A stretch of 64,000 nt of DNA from Ecdyonurus torrentis (lineage: Eukaryota; Arthropoda; Insecta; Ephemeroptera; Heptageniidae), in contig OX439133.1 in the NCBI GenBank assembly GCA_949318235.1, positions 15,861,905-15,925,904 of the forward strand, read 5' to 3'. This document shows positions 26,846-37,951 of the stretch, piece after piece. Made by a program: the position numbers and the translations under genes. The first letter of the stretch is position 1, and each line of letters begins with the position of its first letter. The notes below the pieces were generated by a model. It was not told where the DNA came from, did not search any database, and worked only from the letters and a program-made list of their open reading frames with translations.

Positions 26846-27660
26846 TATTTTATTATACTACACTTTTTCATATATGAAGACATAAGCCTTGTTCACAATT
26901 GGCTTTTCTAAGTGAAAATGCTATTTAGTTCCAATTAAGAAAATGTTTGATTGTTACTTAAAAAATTACCTAAGGATCAAACAAACCATGGTTGATTCTT
27001 AAAAGAATTTTATAAAATCAGTTTAATTGTGAACACCAAATTTCTTAAGTGGAAGTAATTAGCATTTTCATGTAGAAAAGCCAATAGTGAACAAAGCTAT
27101 TGTTATATCAATGGGTTCAATAAAAAAATAAAAAAATAGAATGACAGAAGTTAGTTTACAATGATAGAAAAATAATGAGTAACAAAGTACAAATTTGCAG
27201 AACACAATTATACCGTGTCATTTCCTTTGATTTATAATTTCACAGTACATTTTATTATTATTTATGGAGCTAAAATATTATAGTCACATACAGTATCTAA
27301 AAAGATTAGAATACATTAAATAAATGTGAAAACTCTCTTAAAAGTTCTTTAAAAAAAATTCTGTTTCATTATAACTTTATTTAATGTGCTTACAATATTT
27401 GTACTATTTTTTAACATTATTTATAATTATGATATTTTTTTTTCCTCACAACACAATTTTCCTTGTAGTATATATTTTTATTATCATGTTGTTTCAGAGT
27501 GATGAATGCAGACACTGCAAGACAACGCAGTCAGAGACTTGCAGAGAGAATGTATGAAGCTGAACAAGCTTATCAAGAATGGTTAGACAGCGTTGAAGTA
27601 AGAAGTAATAATTCTCGTAGTGCCTCCGTATCTCCATCACCTCTTAGACACTGGAATTAA
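23228..27660 (+). CDS. Coiled-coil protein with RPxSA motifs and Trp repeats (CCDC181/MAP9-like), seven exons
   Basis: Exons are 23228-23366, 23816-24086, 24462-24678, 25116-25292, 25846-25950, 26591-26781 and 27498-27660, totalling 420 aa. All junctions are GT-AG and in phase. The N-terminal third is basic and low-complexity, with RPKSA, RPMSA and RPSSA motifs. From about residue 160 the protein is a Lys/Glu/Arg/Gln-rich helix broken at intervals by aromatic-x2-Trp units: YQEWYFSK, FLVWKCRK, LADWNNVK, YASWQKK, FISWKSNK and YQEWLDS. It ends in a Ser-rich tail (SPSPLRHWN). Lys-rich helices with spaced Trp of this kind occur in microtubule and ciliary proteins such as CCDC181, MAP9 and CCDC34. 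A cytoskeletal or axonemal role is inferred from that resemblance, and I cannot choose among the three. The exon 6 donor (AG|gttggt) is weak and stands about 10 bp before a 47-bp poly(T). AATAAA for the 3' end is at 28777-28782. The start is the first of two tandem ATGs. Confidence 0.8.
23467..23742. mobile_element. MITE with TATCGGCAG ends in intron 1 of the coiled-coil gene
   Basis: The left end TAGTTATATCGGCAG is inverted at the right as CTGCCGATAACTATATAG. The body has further CCGCAGTTATCGGC/GCCGATAACTGCGG pairing. It is GC-richer than its surroundings, and no other copy was seen. Confidence 0.6.
24190..24336. mobile_element. Palindromic MITE, family C copy 2 (left arm eroded)
   Basis: The right arm GTCGGCCTCAAAACAGTTGTTCTTTTACCAGTCA is well kept. 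The left arm is only partly recognisable (CGATTTTAGTCACATTTGC). It lies in intron 2 of the coiled-coil gene. Confidence 0.6.
25973..26060. repeat. (ATTC)n microsatellite
   Basis: About 22 units of CATT/ATTC, starting some 22 bp after the exon 5 donor of the coiled-coil gene. Confidence 0.9.
26791..26837. repeat. Poly(T) tract of about 47 bp at an exon 6 donor
   Basis: Among the longest homopolymers in the window. It starts about 10 bp inside intron 6 of the coiled-coil gene, next to an atypical donor (gttggt). Confidence 0.9.
26886..27106. mobile_element. Foldback MITE with AGCCTTGTTCACAATTGGCTTTTC ends
   Basis: The left terminal stretch is mirrored by GAAAAGCCAATAGTGAACAAAGCT at the right, and inner arms also pair (GAAAATGCTA/TAGCATTTTC). 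It lies in intron 6 of the coiled-coil gene. Confidence 0.65.
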
Positions 27661-27702
27661 GGGGAAGGGATCAGTAACTAATAATAACAGTCATGGGATG
27701 TA

Positions 27703-27930
27703 GCATTGAACCACAGTATATTATACAGTATATCTCCTATACTGAGAATGTCAGATCAATGCGTGCTACAATTGCGACTGGGTGAAGACTGCAGAACTAG
27801 ACGCGTAACGTTACTTTAAGTGACGGCTTCTAGTTCTGCAGTCTTCACCCAGTCACAATTATAGCGCGCATTTGATCTGACATTTTCAGTATAGGAGATA
27901 ATCTACTGTGTAGCTAGTGTGGCATTGAAC
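27703..27930. mobile_element. Mutator-like foldback element, family E copy 1, with 9-bp target duplication
   Basis: The element 27712-27921 is almost entirely a palindrome (CACAGTATATTATACAG... with CTGCAGAACTAGACGCG near the middle). It is flanked by perfect direct repeats GCATTGAAC at 27703-27711 and 27922-27930. A 9-bp duplication with long terminal inverted repeats is typical of Mutator/MULE elements. It lies in the 3'UTR of the coiled-coil gene, about 40 bp after the stop. Confidence 0.8.
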
Positions 27931-27935
27931 ATGAG

Positions 27936-28040
27936 TGTTGTTTGTAAACTTGGTTTTCTTGGTTAAAAAAATGCATTACATGTAAGTAACCACAGTTGAT
28001 CATCATTTTAGTAGAAAACAGGGATTACAAACAGCATTAT
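27936..28040. mobile_element. MITE family T copy 2
   Basis: GTTGTTTGTAAAC at the left and GGGATTACAAACAGCAT at the right form the inverted ends. It is six bases beyond the family E copy. Confidence 0.55.
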
Positions 28041-28130
28041 AAAGTACATAACTTTGAATCTTAGTTTATACCTCAACTAATATGAAAAAAATGACTTTTT
28101 GTGAACTGATTTCTTGCACAAGGGTCTTAC

Positions 28131-28398
28131 CACAGTAGAAGTTCTATGGAGAGGTCGATGCCTTGCGTACCACAGTATTTTGTTATAAAAAGTTTATTTT
28201 GTAACTGCATGAGAGCTTTGGTCATGTATTAATGACATTTTCAATCAAAGAAGAATTTACTTGAGTAAATTCTCGTAAATTCTTCTTTGATTGATAATGT
28301 CATTAACACATGACGAAAGCTCTGTTATAAATTAAACTTTTTATAACAAAATGCTGTGCCATGTGAGACTTTGACCTCTCCATAGAACTTCTACTGTG
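28131..28398. mobile_element. Long foldback element with CACAGTAG...CTACTGTG ends (family F)
   Basis: The terminal arms CACAGTAGAAGTTCTATGGAGAGGTC are inverted at the right. Pairing continues inward through TTTTGTTATAAAAAGTTTA and AATCAAAGAAGAATTTAC to a tiny loop. The ends match the CACAGTA ends of family E, so it may be a relative. Confidence 0.7.
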
Positions 28399-28983
28399 GT
28401 AAGTAAGGCCAGCGCTGGTAATTCTATCCTTTTTTTATTATTGATCCTAACCGCGATGGTTTTTTCCTTTAATTGATTTCTTGCGCATGCAGTATAGTAC
28501 TGTGAACTTAAATATATATAAAAAATATGGGTATTGCCATTTAATGCTATAATTTAAGTGACATTTTTTGTTCTCATTTTAATGGTGCAATTTATATAAC
28601 CCTGAATTGTTAAGTACAGTCACCTGGTATCTAGTCACTAAAATCAGTACAAATTTTGCAATTAGTCTGCACCCAAAATTAATGTACATATAATATTGTG
28701 TTAATACAATGCACTTGTGATAAAATATGTTTAAACGCAATTCACTATGTGAGTATTTTGTTGAAAAATATGTGAAAATAAAATGCAAATTGCACTACTT
28801 GTAATTTAAACATTGTGTTTTTAATTTTTAAATTGTTTCCGTACAAAACCTCTTGAGTTCTATTATATTTGAAATACTTAAAAGTCTTTAAAATATACTT
28901 ATTATAGTATTCATCACAAATTCATCACAATTCATCACAAATTCATCACAAAATTTGTAACACTAAAGAATATCATATTTGTA

Positions 28984-29200
28984 ATAATAATTGTATCTGC
29001 TCCTTGTGTGGGATGTCATGTGAACAGTATCATCTCCTCACATGTTCTAGGAGACATTTAAGTATGGCCTACTATGCCGAGGGCACTGATCAACATGTAT
29101 AATACTGTTATTTGATCTTGATATTATATGTAATGTTTATGAGTTGAATGTTTAGATGTATGTTGTACACGCAATGTGTTTAATAAATAAATAAAAAAAA
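28984..29200 (+). pseudogene. 3' fragment of a non-LTR retrotransposon (LINE)
   Basis: One frame reads CICSLCGMSCEQYHLLTC and then runs to a stop after EGTDQHV. The C-x2-C-x7-H-x4-C pattern is the knuckle often found at the C-terminus of LINE reverse transcriptase proteins. About 110 bp of 3'UTR and an AATAAATAAATAAA tail follow. The 5' part is missing, as expected for a truncated copy. Confidence 0.5.
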
Positions 29201-29294
29201 AAAATAGTATTATATATATATTGCAACTTTTTATTTGCGTACGTATCAAAGTTATTGCGCAATATATTTTAAAAATATTAATTATATTTTTTGA

Positions 29295-29727
29295 CACAGT
29301 ATATTATACAGTAGTCCATCTCCTATAGCGGGAATGTCAGATCGAATGCGCGCCATAATTCCGACTGGGTGAAGTTGTCAGAACTACATGTACCATTACT
29401 TCAAATTACGGCTTCTAGTTCTGTCACCTTCACCCAGTCGGAATTATGGCGCGCATTCGATCTGACATTCCCGCTATAGGAGATGGACTACTGTACCACA
29501 GTAGATGATACAGTAGTCCATCTCCTATACTGAGAATGTCAGATCAATGCGCGCCATAATTCCGACTGGGTGAAGCGGACTGAACTACACGCGTAACGTT
29601 ACTTCAGTTACTTTTAGTTCAGTCCGCTTCACCCAGTCGGAATTATGGCGCGTTTTTTGATCTGACATTCTCAGTATAGGAGATGGACTACTGTATCATC
29701 TACTGTGCTACTGTACCATCTACTGTG
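29295..29727. mobile_element. Two Mutator-like foldbacks, one inserted in the other (family E copies 2 and 3)
   Basis: The inner element 29497-29707 begins CACAGTAGATGATACAG and ends with the exact inverse. It is flanked by direct repeats CTACTGTAC at 29488-29496 and 29708-29716. Removing it with one repeat restores the outer element, 29295-29727, whose ends (CACAGTATATTATACAG and its near inverse) also match the family. Both lie just upstream of the THAP-transposase gene. Confidence 0.8.
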
Positions 29728-29842
29728 ATTTTTTGATTTGGTAAAATTTCAAATTTCGTACGTAAAAAGTAAAATTCAAATGACTATCGTAAAAAACAGC
29801 TGTAATTGTAAACAGAAGTAAAAAAATATTTTCTTCATAAAA

Positions 29843-30536
29843 ATGACAGAAAATTCTAATTTAGTGACTAAAGAACCTGTAGTTAAAAAGAAATATGAAA
29901 AACCAAAACATTGTTTTGTTCATCATTGTTTTAATTCTTCAACTCGGACACCTGAAAAACATTTTATTTATGTAAGAAGAGGACCTGCTAGATTAGCATG
30001 GCTACAAGCTGGGAGGGTTGTTCCAGGAAGAAGTATGAAAACCAACATGTATTGCTGTCAAGATCACTTCGATGTAAGTTAATTATAAATTATTTTCTTT
30101 AAAAAGCAATTAATAATAAGTTAAGAGATTAAAGAGCATAGGGATTTTAGTACTGTACATAGGTAGGTTTTTTTGAATGGGGGTTCTTTGTTATGGATTA
30201 CATAATTTATTGGTCCGCTAATTACATAATTGCGCATCATACATGCTTTTTTCTATATTACATACATTGAATTATACAAAATAAATTTTACAATTATTTA
30301 TTTCACATTCCATGAAAGTCAAGAATTTAATACTATGTATATTTTATGTATATATTATATTGTATACTGTACATAGTGCAGTGTATGTAAAGCGTAGGGT
30401 TACAATGAGTCCCGAAAAAATTGAAATTTACCATATGATATTATATGCACCCTATATTCTTTCATTACAGTATGTTGTATTATATGCAGGGTTTAAAGAG
30501 TAGATAAATTCTTTTGCCAGAGCACTCAATGCAAAA

Positions 30537-30570
<34 letters not shown>

Positions 30571-33304
30571 TAGCATTGTGGAGCTCCTATAAGCACAATG
30601 TTAACTTTTCAACTTTTTACCAGAGCGCAGCTCTGGTTGTTCTCTAACTTACTTTAAGCCCTGATTATGTTTATACAAAATACCTATTGACCTCATCTTA
30701 TGAGTTTGCATATATGCACACATTCCATTTTTTTCAGTGTCTAACTTTGCAGAACAAAATGATTTTGCTAGCATTTGAAACAATTAATATAGGCCTATTA
30801 TTTAATGGTTTTCTTTGCACGTCGTGGGCAAAAATTGAATAATAATATGTGAATGCACTTTTACACACGGCAACTTTCTTGAATTTCTAATTATTATTAT
30901 TATTTATTTATTTTTTATTATTATTATTACTGTATTTTATTTTTTATTTGTTATTATTATTATTATTATTAATTTTTTTTTTGGCATGCATAAAATTTAT
31001 TCTACGTACAGTACTGCTAACTGCAACTTCATTATATTTACTGTATTAAAAGTTAGTAAATTTTTGCCGAAATAGTAGCTTTGACTTAAATATTACTGTG
31101 TACTGCCAATGTATCAGGCACAAGCCTGTTTTGGTCGCCAATAAATAAATAAGTAATAGGCCTTCTGTAATAATAAAAATATATAGTCTACAATATGCAT
31201 TCGTATTTTTTTAAACTGTGTGCAGCAAATTGCTAAATAGCACTGTTTTAAATAAAAAATCATTACATTCTTGCTGAAAGTTATAACAAATAAATGAATA
31301 CGTAAATGCATCTGAAATATGGAAAAAATAAAAATGTTTTTTTTACTGTTTTTTGTTTCAGCTGGAAAATGATTTTGAAACAGAATACTCTGAAGCTATA
31401 CGTCTAAAAATACCTCTCAAATTAAAACCAGGAATAATACCACATATAAATCTAAATATAAGACCTACAATATACAGCAATGATCCTGTCTTGCCAAGTG
31501 ATAGAAGAGGAAATCAGAGTAAGTGAAATTGAGAAATTTAATTGAAGCATGTATCATGACACCACGTGTTAGCAAAAAATAATACAGTAATAAAAACATT
31601 AAAAGTTAGCAAAAAAATGTCATTAAAATTGATGAAATTATCCAGACTTACTTAAGTTAGATTGCATTTGTGTCCTGTACAGTAGAGAGCCTACTTGCAC
31701 TTGGCTTTGCGTTTTAAGCTTATGGCTAGAGAGCGCAGAAATAGTTTTTCAACTATTTGCGTTTCCGGGGCTATTTTAATTATTTAACCAGATCTCCATC
31801 GATCCATTAAATTGTGACCTTTTGACCCCATCTAAAAATCACCTATTTTCACCTATTTCATGAAAAACAACTATTTCAACATTTTTCACCTATTTGTCAA
31901 CTTTTTTTTTTTCATGATTTGTTGAAAACGTGTACATTTCTAAGGAAATTTGAAAAAATGTTTTAAAAAAAAAATTCAAAGAAACAAAAACTTTTTTTTT
32001 TAATTTCCTTAGAAATGTACACGTTTCCAACAAATCATGAAAAAAATATGAAAATAGTTGACAAATAGTTGAAAAACGTTGAAGTTGTTGTTTTTCATTG
32101 AAAATATTATAAAATAAAAATCAACTATTAAATCAACTATTTCTTAAAAATCACCTATTTTACCACCTATTTTGCCCCCCCCCCCCCCCCCCCCCCCAAA
32201 TACTATATATGTAGTTAACTATTTTGGGGAACAAAACGCCTATTTCTGCGCTCTCTACTTATGGCAGATGTGGGAGTAGCATAGAATCTAACCAACTGCA
32301 AGTTTGCCCTTGGCATAAAAATTGTCCAAATACCTACAATTATATTCTTGGGGCACAACAAGGACAATATGATATATATTATTTATTATATTTTGTAATG
32401 TATTTAAATTTTCAAAATGTAACAAAAGAACCATTAGTTTCAGAGAACTCTGAAACTCCAGTTAGATTTCCAGAAGATTTTCCAATGTGTGACGTACAAC
32501 CTCAATCCCAAGGTAAATATAAACCTGGTATAAAAATTAATTGTTTTTTCTTCCATTTATCTTTTGTACACATTTTTTAAAATTTTCAATATAGAGCTTA
32601 GTGGATAAATCAATGACATACAATATAAATTAATAAAAAGCAAAATACAGTATTCAAGAGCTACGCAGAATATCGGTACTACTGCTCCACGGGTGCAATT
32701 TTGGAACATGCATTCTCTGCGCTCCTCTCTTTTGAAACATCTTTATACGCTTAGCCTGTACAGTTGTGCCATTAGAAGCACCGAAGATTGCACATGTTCC
32801 AAAATTGCACCTGTGGAGATTTCAGAAGTACCAAAACGCCAAGTAGCCCTCAATATGTAAAAAAAAAAAAAAAAAAAAAAAAGTAATTAATAAATAATTG
32901 TATTTAGGAAAAGGAAAGGTACCATTGCGATAAAGGACAAACATGTGACGCTAAAATTTGATAGGGAGAAACCAAATGAGAGTTGGCGCCAGGCAGCAGC
33001 GTCAACTGAAAATCTCAAATGGCGATAGTGGAGATAAAAAATATATATATCATGGCATGATATATATATTTTTCAAATATATATTTTTTAATCCACTATC
33101 GCTATTTGAGATTTTCAGTTGACGCTGCTGCCTGGCGCCAACTCTCATTTGGTTTCTCCCTATCAAATTTTAGCGTCACATGTTTGTTAATTAATAAATA
33201 AAGTTATTAAAGGAAATTATAGGAAAAACAACAAAAACGTTACCAAAACACTGTAGTCTGTAGCTATGTAAAGGTCTTGATGGCACTGTGGGGAAAAAAG
33301 TGCT

Positions 33305-33341
<37 letters not shown>

Positions 33342-36300
33342 TTATGTTTACTCAGCCTTCTCTAAATCTACCCATTAAAGCAATGCCGCTCTCTTTAGAA
33401 TATGGTCAACATGTCATCTTAAGTGACAGCAGCGTTGCCAGATTTAAACTTCACTAATGGCGCTGCAGGTGTTCTGCAAGGTTAAATCTGGCAACGCTGC
33501 TGTCAGTGCTGTCACTTAAAGGCATAGACAACATGAAAACATTAGCATTTACATCACAAAACACTTTGATGGGACTTACATAAATAACATTAATTGGTCT
33601 CAAAACCCAACTGTAATGCCACAGCACACAGCAGTGATCAGAAAATTTCGATTTATGCAACCCGCACAACATTTTTATACTAGTTTTTGCCTGTTTCTGA
33701 CGTCATAGACAGAAATATTCACACAAATTGCATACTTTACATTTTTTCCACGCTCTCTTGTGGGGCCACATTTACATTCTGGTAAAAATTATCATCAGTT
33801 TTGTAGATCCTATTTTGTGTTTAAAGATTAAAAAGAACATGATGTTTCATGTTTTCTATGCCTTTAAGATGACATATTCACCATTTTCTAATTTTCAATT
33901 TGATAATAACATGTTGAACATTTTCTAAAGAAAGTGGCATCGCTTTGATGGGTAATTTTAGAATCGGAGGAGTGTACAAATCTTAATGGTTTTTACTTGC
34001 TAAACTTTTTTATTATTATTAGTAGTAAAAATATATATTTCTGTATTTTCTTCCAGACACAAGTACATCAATACAACAACTTCCATCATCAACAACAAAT
34101 AAAAAATCTAAAAAATCAAAGAAATCTAACACAAACTCAAATACAACAAATTATAAAGCAATACATAAATCAGAACCATCTAAACCTACCCCAGAGATAA
34201 CAATAAAAATGTGGACCTTAGATCCAAATCTTAAACAAGAATTCTTAAATAGACTTGATATATATCTAGAAACAGGAATACATTTAACTCCATTATATTT
34301 AAAATTAAGTTTCAAAAGATTTATAAATAAAAATTATGAAGAATTTAGACATAAATTATTATTACCAAATTGGTTTCAACAGTTTTTATGTGAACATAGT
34401 GATATATCTTCTAAAATAATCACACCGTCGTTAGTTAAACAACATTCCTTAAATCAATTAGCGTTAGTATCACATTTTAGTACATTAAGATTTCTATATA
34501 AACATGTATTCAATGGTAAATCTTCCTGTGTTCATCCTGAAAAAATCTACGCATTAGATGAATACATATTACGTATGCCTGTTAATGTATGTCCATCAGA
34601 AATTGAAGTATTTAGAAAAGAAATATTACCAGAACATTGTCTAGAAGCAAAAATTGTTACCGTATTATTTTCTGTTAATTCCTTCGGACATAAGATTCCA
34701 CCATTAGTAATTTTCCCAAGTAAAGGTATTAGACCAGTATTAAAAAAAGCATTCCCTCAAGATTGGAAAATTGTAGCTGAAACAAATGGAAAATTGACAT
34801 CGTATTATTTCCAATTCTGGGTGGAACATTTTGTCAAATTAAAACAGAAAGGAAGGACGCTTCTCTTATTGAATGATGAAATGAGAAGATATTTGGCAAA
34901 TCTTGGAGATGATTTACTTCAGATGTTAGAAGATGCAGAAATTACCATACACTTCCTACAAAAGTCAGAGAAAGATGAGTTAAATCCATTGGGATATTTA
35001 GTATATAGGTAAGTTAAATCTTTAGAGTAAATTGCACAGTTGTTTTCTTAGTAGTTCTGTTTGTCCGTTTATTTTTACCCCCCCCCCCCCCCCCCCAAAA
35101 AAAGGAGAAAGAGAAAGAGAAAGATTAAAACATATTGAAGTTGTTGCGAACAAAATGCCTATCTCATTTTTTGCAATGGTTAGCAAATTGTCTTAGCAAA
35201 CACACAGATAATAACATTGCGTCTCTATCAAGTATATCAAGTGAAATTATCACGAGCTCGTCAAACGTTCCATCTACATAGGTTTTACATTGTCAGACAG
35301 ACAGAACTCGTTATAATTTCATTTGAAACGTTTTGACGCTATAGAGACGATTAGTAACTTTTTGTGAAATACTCCAAGAAAACAAGAGTGTGCCTTTGTC
35401 AGCCGTTTCAGTCTGACTTTTCAGCCCTATGTAGTAAAATTTAAATCAATTTTTTCCTTATTTTATGTAGTTCAATACATACATAGGAAACAGTCCTTAT
35501 AAATACATAATTCCATCTTATTGTGCAAGCCTGGTAATAATGTGAAATTATAATTTCTAAATAAAAATGTATTATGTTTCAGAAACTTTGGTTGTTCACT
35601 CCAGCAGCTAATAACAAACATGAACGACAAGAATCCAATGAACAAAATCACCCCTGAGATCGTTGGTCACATGGTGACTCATGCTTGGCAGATCATTGAC
35701 CCGGCCACTGTCGCTGCCAGCTTTAGAGTTAGTTTTTATGCTTACATGTTTAAATATTTTTGAAATTCTTTAAGGTTTGATATTATTTGAAAGAAAAGGA
35801 TAGGAGAAATCAACAAGGGCCTTACGATAGTGAAGAAAGTTCCATAGTTGTATGAAAATTATGCTACCACAGAGATAATAGACACATCTGGGGGCTGATT
35901 CTGTAACTTTGTTGCAAACCGATCAAAATCAAAAATGATTTGTTGAAAACCGGCTTACAGAATCAGCCCCCTGAACATATAAACAATGCATTTATTTTTT
36001 TCCATGCTAGCAAGTTTTCACAAAGCTATGTGACTTTTCTATCATAAGAAGACCCTTGCTATTTTTTTGTTGTTTTTCTAATCTCTTTCTTCCAAATTTA
36101 TCGTAAAGGTAGAGACGGTGGTAAAAATATCACGTTTTTATTGTGACTGTGATAGCAAACAAGCACTCTGATTGACTACTGGCAACCCACTAGCCTATCA
36201 GAGAGCTATTATAGTTTACTATTGCTGTCGCAATAAAAACGTAATATTTTTACCACTGTCTCTACCTTAATTTACTGTGATATTTGATGGAAAAATAAAT

Positions 36301-37518
36301 GAATAGATTAACATGAGAGAGAAAAAAAAAGAGATACAATATACCTAGTATCTCATGTTCTCACATTACATCAAAGCCACAACATTACAAAACAGCCTCA
36401 GATATACTCATCTCATAGCCTTACATCAGACCTAAGGCCATTGAGTAAGTCTGATGCTGTTCTATAATATTGTAGCTTTGATGTAGTGTGAGAATGCAAG
36501 ATATTATTAAGATTTTGTTCTTTGTCTTAATTTTGTTAATGTTATTTCCAGAGTGCTGGGGTATTTCCCTTGAACCCAGCTGCCTTCTTGACTGATTCCG
36601 ACAACAGCTCTGGGAACAGCTCAGATGATGAAGGAGGAATAGTCAGGCTGTCCAGAACAACCCAAGCAAAGAGTTATGGATCAAAGAGAAGAAAATCCAA
36701 CATTGAAAATATATCTGCCTTATTTTCTAATACTTCAGGTATAAAATTAATAAGTTAAGGGTTGTATCGAGCTGTTGTGGCTTGTATCTTAAAATTTAAA
36801 AAGAAAACTTTGAAACTTTATGATGGCATTTAAAAGTTAATTGTAACAGCTACCAATGATAAAAATTTTAGAACCCATGACCATCAGATAAGAGAGAAAA
36901 TAATTATTGAAATTAGCATGGGCTCTTATGGGACTAATACTTCAAAAAATCGTAATTTAAAATCTAGGGTGGTGACCCCCCAAAATTTTTATGTTTTTGA
37001 AGATATCCTATCCTAATGTATCACTGCAAAATTTCAGATTTTTCTTTCTTTACGACTTTTTAGTCAAATCCCGTAGTTCCTGATTTCCCGCCTTAATAAA
37101 CATTAAATTTTTATTTTCCACAGGTTCTCTCCATGCAGATGACTCCTTGCCAACTAGCACTGATATATCAGATCATATATCTGATATACATGAAATAATT
37201 GCAAAAGAAGATCAACAATTACAAATGGACCAATCCAATTTATGGACTCAATTACAACCTAGTATAGATTTAGATCTATCAACAATAGATAGCCAAACAT
37301 TAGAATTAAATTTTATGGCATCTGATCAATTAGGATTTCCAATATCACAAAATTATTTTGAATCTAATAAAGAAAAATATATGTCATCATATGATGAAAT
37401 TGAATTACCTGTCGAATTACAAAATAATCTTTTAGTTTCAACACTTAAATTAGAAGTCATTCCAGATTCTCAAATTGAAAATTTAAGTCAATTTGAAAAT
37501 TTAAGTCAAATTGAGTAA
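29843..37518 (+). CDS. THAP zinc finger fused to CENP-B-type HTH and pogo/Tigger-like DDE domain (seven exons)
   Basis: Exons are 29843-30073, 31362-31518, 32444-32512, 34057-35008, 35583-35727, 36552-36738 and 37124-37518, giving 711 aa with consistent phases. Residues 24-105 form a THAP domain: C24-x4-C29, W53, C72-x2-H75, then LKPGIIPHI. A Ser/Thr/Lys-rich linker follows. Residues about 205-270 resemble the CENP-B/Tc5 helix-turn-helix (LPNWFQQFLCEH). Residues about 310-520 match the DDE endonuclease fold of pogo/Tigger transposases: YALDEYI (D320), LLLNDEM (D426), then the C-terminal ITPEIVGHMVTHAWQIID...AGVFPLNP block. The third acidic site is unclear, because the usual QPLD region reads LQKSEKDE. 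The tail is acidic. Introns, lack of flanking inverted repeats and the THAP head suggest a host gene derived from a transposase, probably a DNA-binding nuclear protein. Exon 3, only 69 bp, is the least certain. Confidence 0.8.
31719..32265. mobile_element. hAT-like MITE with perfect 8-bp target duplication
   Basis: Direct repeats CTTATGGC at 31719-31726 and 32258-32265 flank an element that begins TAGAGAGCGCAGAAATAG. Its end is the near-exact inverse. An 8-bp duplication with TAGAG-type ends indicates the hAT superfamily. The inside holds a second inverted pair around GAAAACGTGTACATTTC and a 33-bp poly(C). It lies in intron 2 of the THAP-transposase gene, about 180 bp before exon 3. Confidence 0.8.
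32675..32832. repeat. Foldback repeat with GTGCAATTTTGGAACATG arms
   Basis: The left arm GGTACTACTGCTCCACGGGTGCAATTTTGGAACATG is mirrored around 32793-32832. It lies in intron 3 of the THAP-transposase gene. Confidence 0.6.
32936..33186. mobile_element. Foldback MITE family G copy 1
   Basis: Two arms of about 115 bp (ACATGTGACGCTAAAATTTGATAGGG..., with GTTGGCGCCAGGCAGCAGC) are nearly exact inverses around an AT-rich loop. A diverged copy is at 43644-43882. Confidence 0.75.
33516..33867. mobile_element. TTAA-flanked MITE, family A copy 3
   Basis: It begins TTAAAGGCATAGAC and ends TCTATGCCTTTAA. A smaller foldback (GTGACAGCAGCGTTGCCAGATTTAA and its inverse, about 33419-33518) abuts its left end. 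Both lie in intron 3 of the THAP-transposase gene. Confidence 0.7.
35795..36075. mobile_element. Family S MITE interrupted by a short foldback
   Basis: The ends (AGGATAGGAGAAATCAACAAGGGCC and, at the right, AAGACCCTTGCTATTTTTTTG) match the arms seen at 49845-50525. A palindrome with GGGGGCTGATTCTGTAA/TTACAGAATCAGCCCCC arms (about 35890-35973) is inserted in it. It lies in intron 5 of the THAP-transposase gene. Confidence 0.55.
36105..36270. repeat. Foldback element with GGTAGAGACGGTGGTAAAAATAT arms
   Basis: The left arm is mirrored by ATATTTTTACCACTGTCTCTACC at the right end, and the inner GTTTTTATTG pairs with CAATAAAAAC. It lies in intron 5 of the THAP-transposase gene. A second foldback (about 36340-36500, CTCACATTACATCAAAGC and its inverse) follows directly. 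Confidence 0.65.
36783..37090. repeat. Dispersed repeat, family I copy 2
   Basis: It matches 9520-9832 over most of its length and stops at the same TGATTTCCCG, about 34 bp before the acceptor of exon 7 of the THAP-transposase gene. Confidence 0.6.
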
Positions 37519-37634
37519 GTTTTATTTATATGGGCAATGATTTAGTTTATAAAAAGGTAAAAAGTTATTGTTTATTATTATTTTAATATTAATTAGTAAA
37601 TTTTTTGTGTTGTATCTAGACTGAATCTTTATCT

Positions 37635-37951
37635 TTAAGGCGTAGAACACCTTGAACAAAAAAGTTATGTAATATCCTAACAAACCTGAAAATCAATGTT
37701 GATTTGGCCGGAGTCTTTGATTTCTAATTTATTTTCCATTCACAAAATGGCACGAGCGGTCATATTGACGTCACAGCTTGCTTGTTTTACGCACACGTGG
37801 ACCAGGCAAGCTGTGACGTCATTGACCGCTCGTACCATTTTGTGAATGGAAAATAAATTAAAAATCAATTACTCTGAACAAATCAAAGTTGCTTTTCAGG
37901 TTTGTTAGGATATTACACAACTTTTTTGTTGAAGGTGTTCTACGCCTTTAA
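37635..37951. mobile_element. Palindromic TTAA-flanked MITE, family B copy 2
   Basis: A very clean copy. It starts TTAAGGCGTAGAACACCTTG and ends GGTGTTCTACGCCTTTAA, with TGACGTCA in both arms. It lies about 115 bp after the stop of the THAP-transposase gene. Confidence 0.8.

Noticed and set aside
29843..37518. The THAP-transposase gene as an autonomous, active transposon
   Set aside because: It is spread over seven exons and 7.7 kb with other MITEs in its introns, and I saw no terminal inverted repeats around it. A single genomic copy would settle it.
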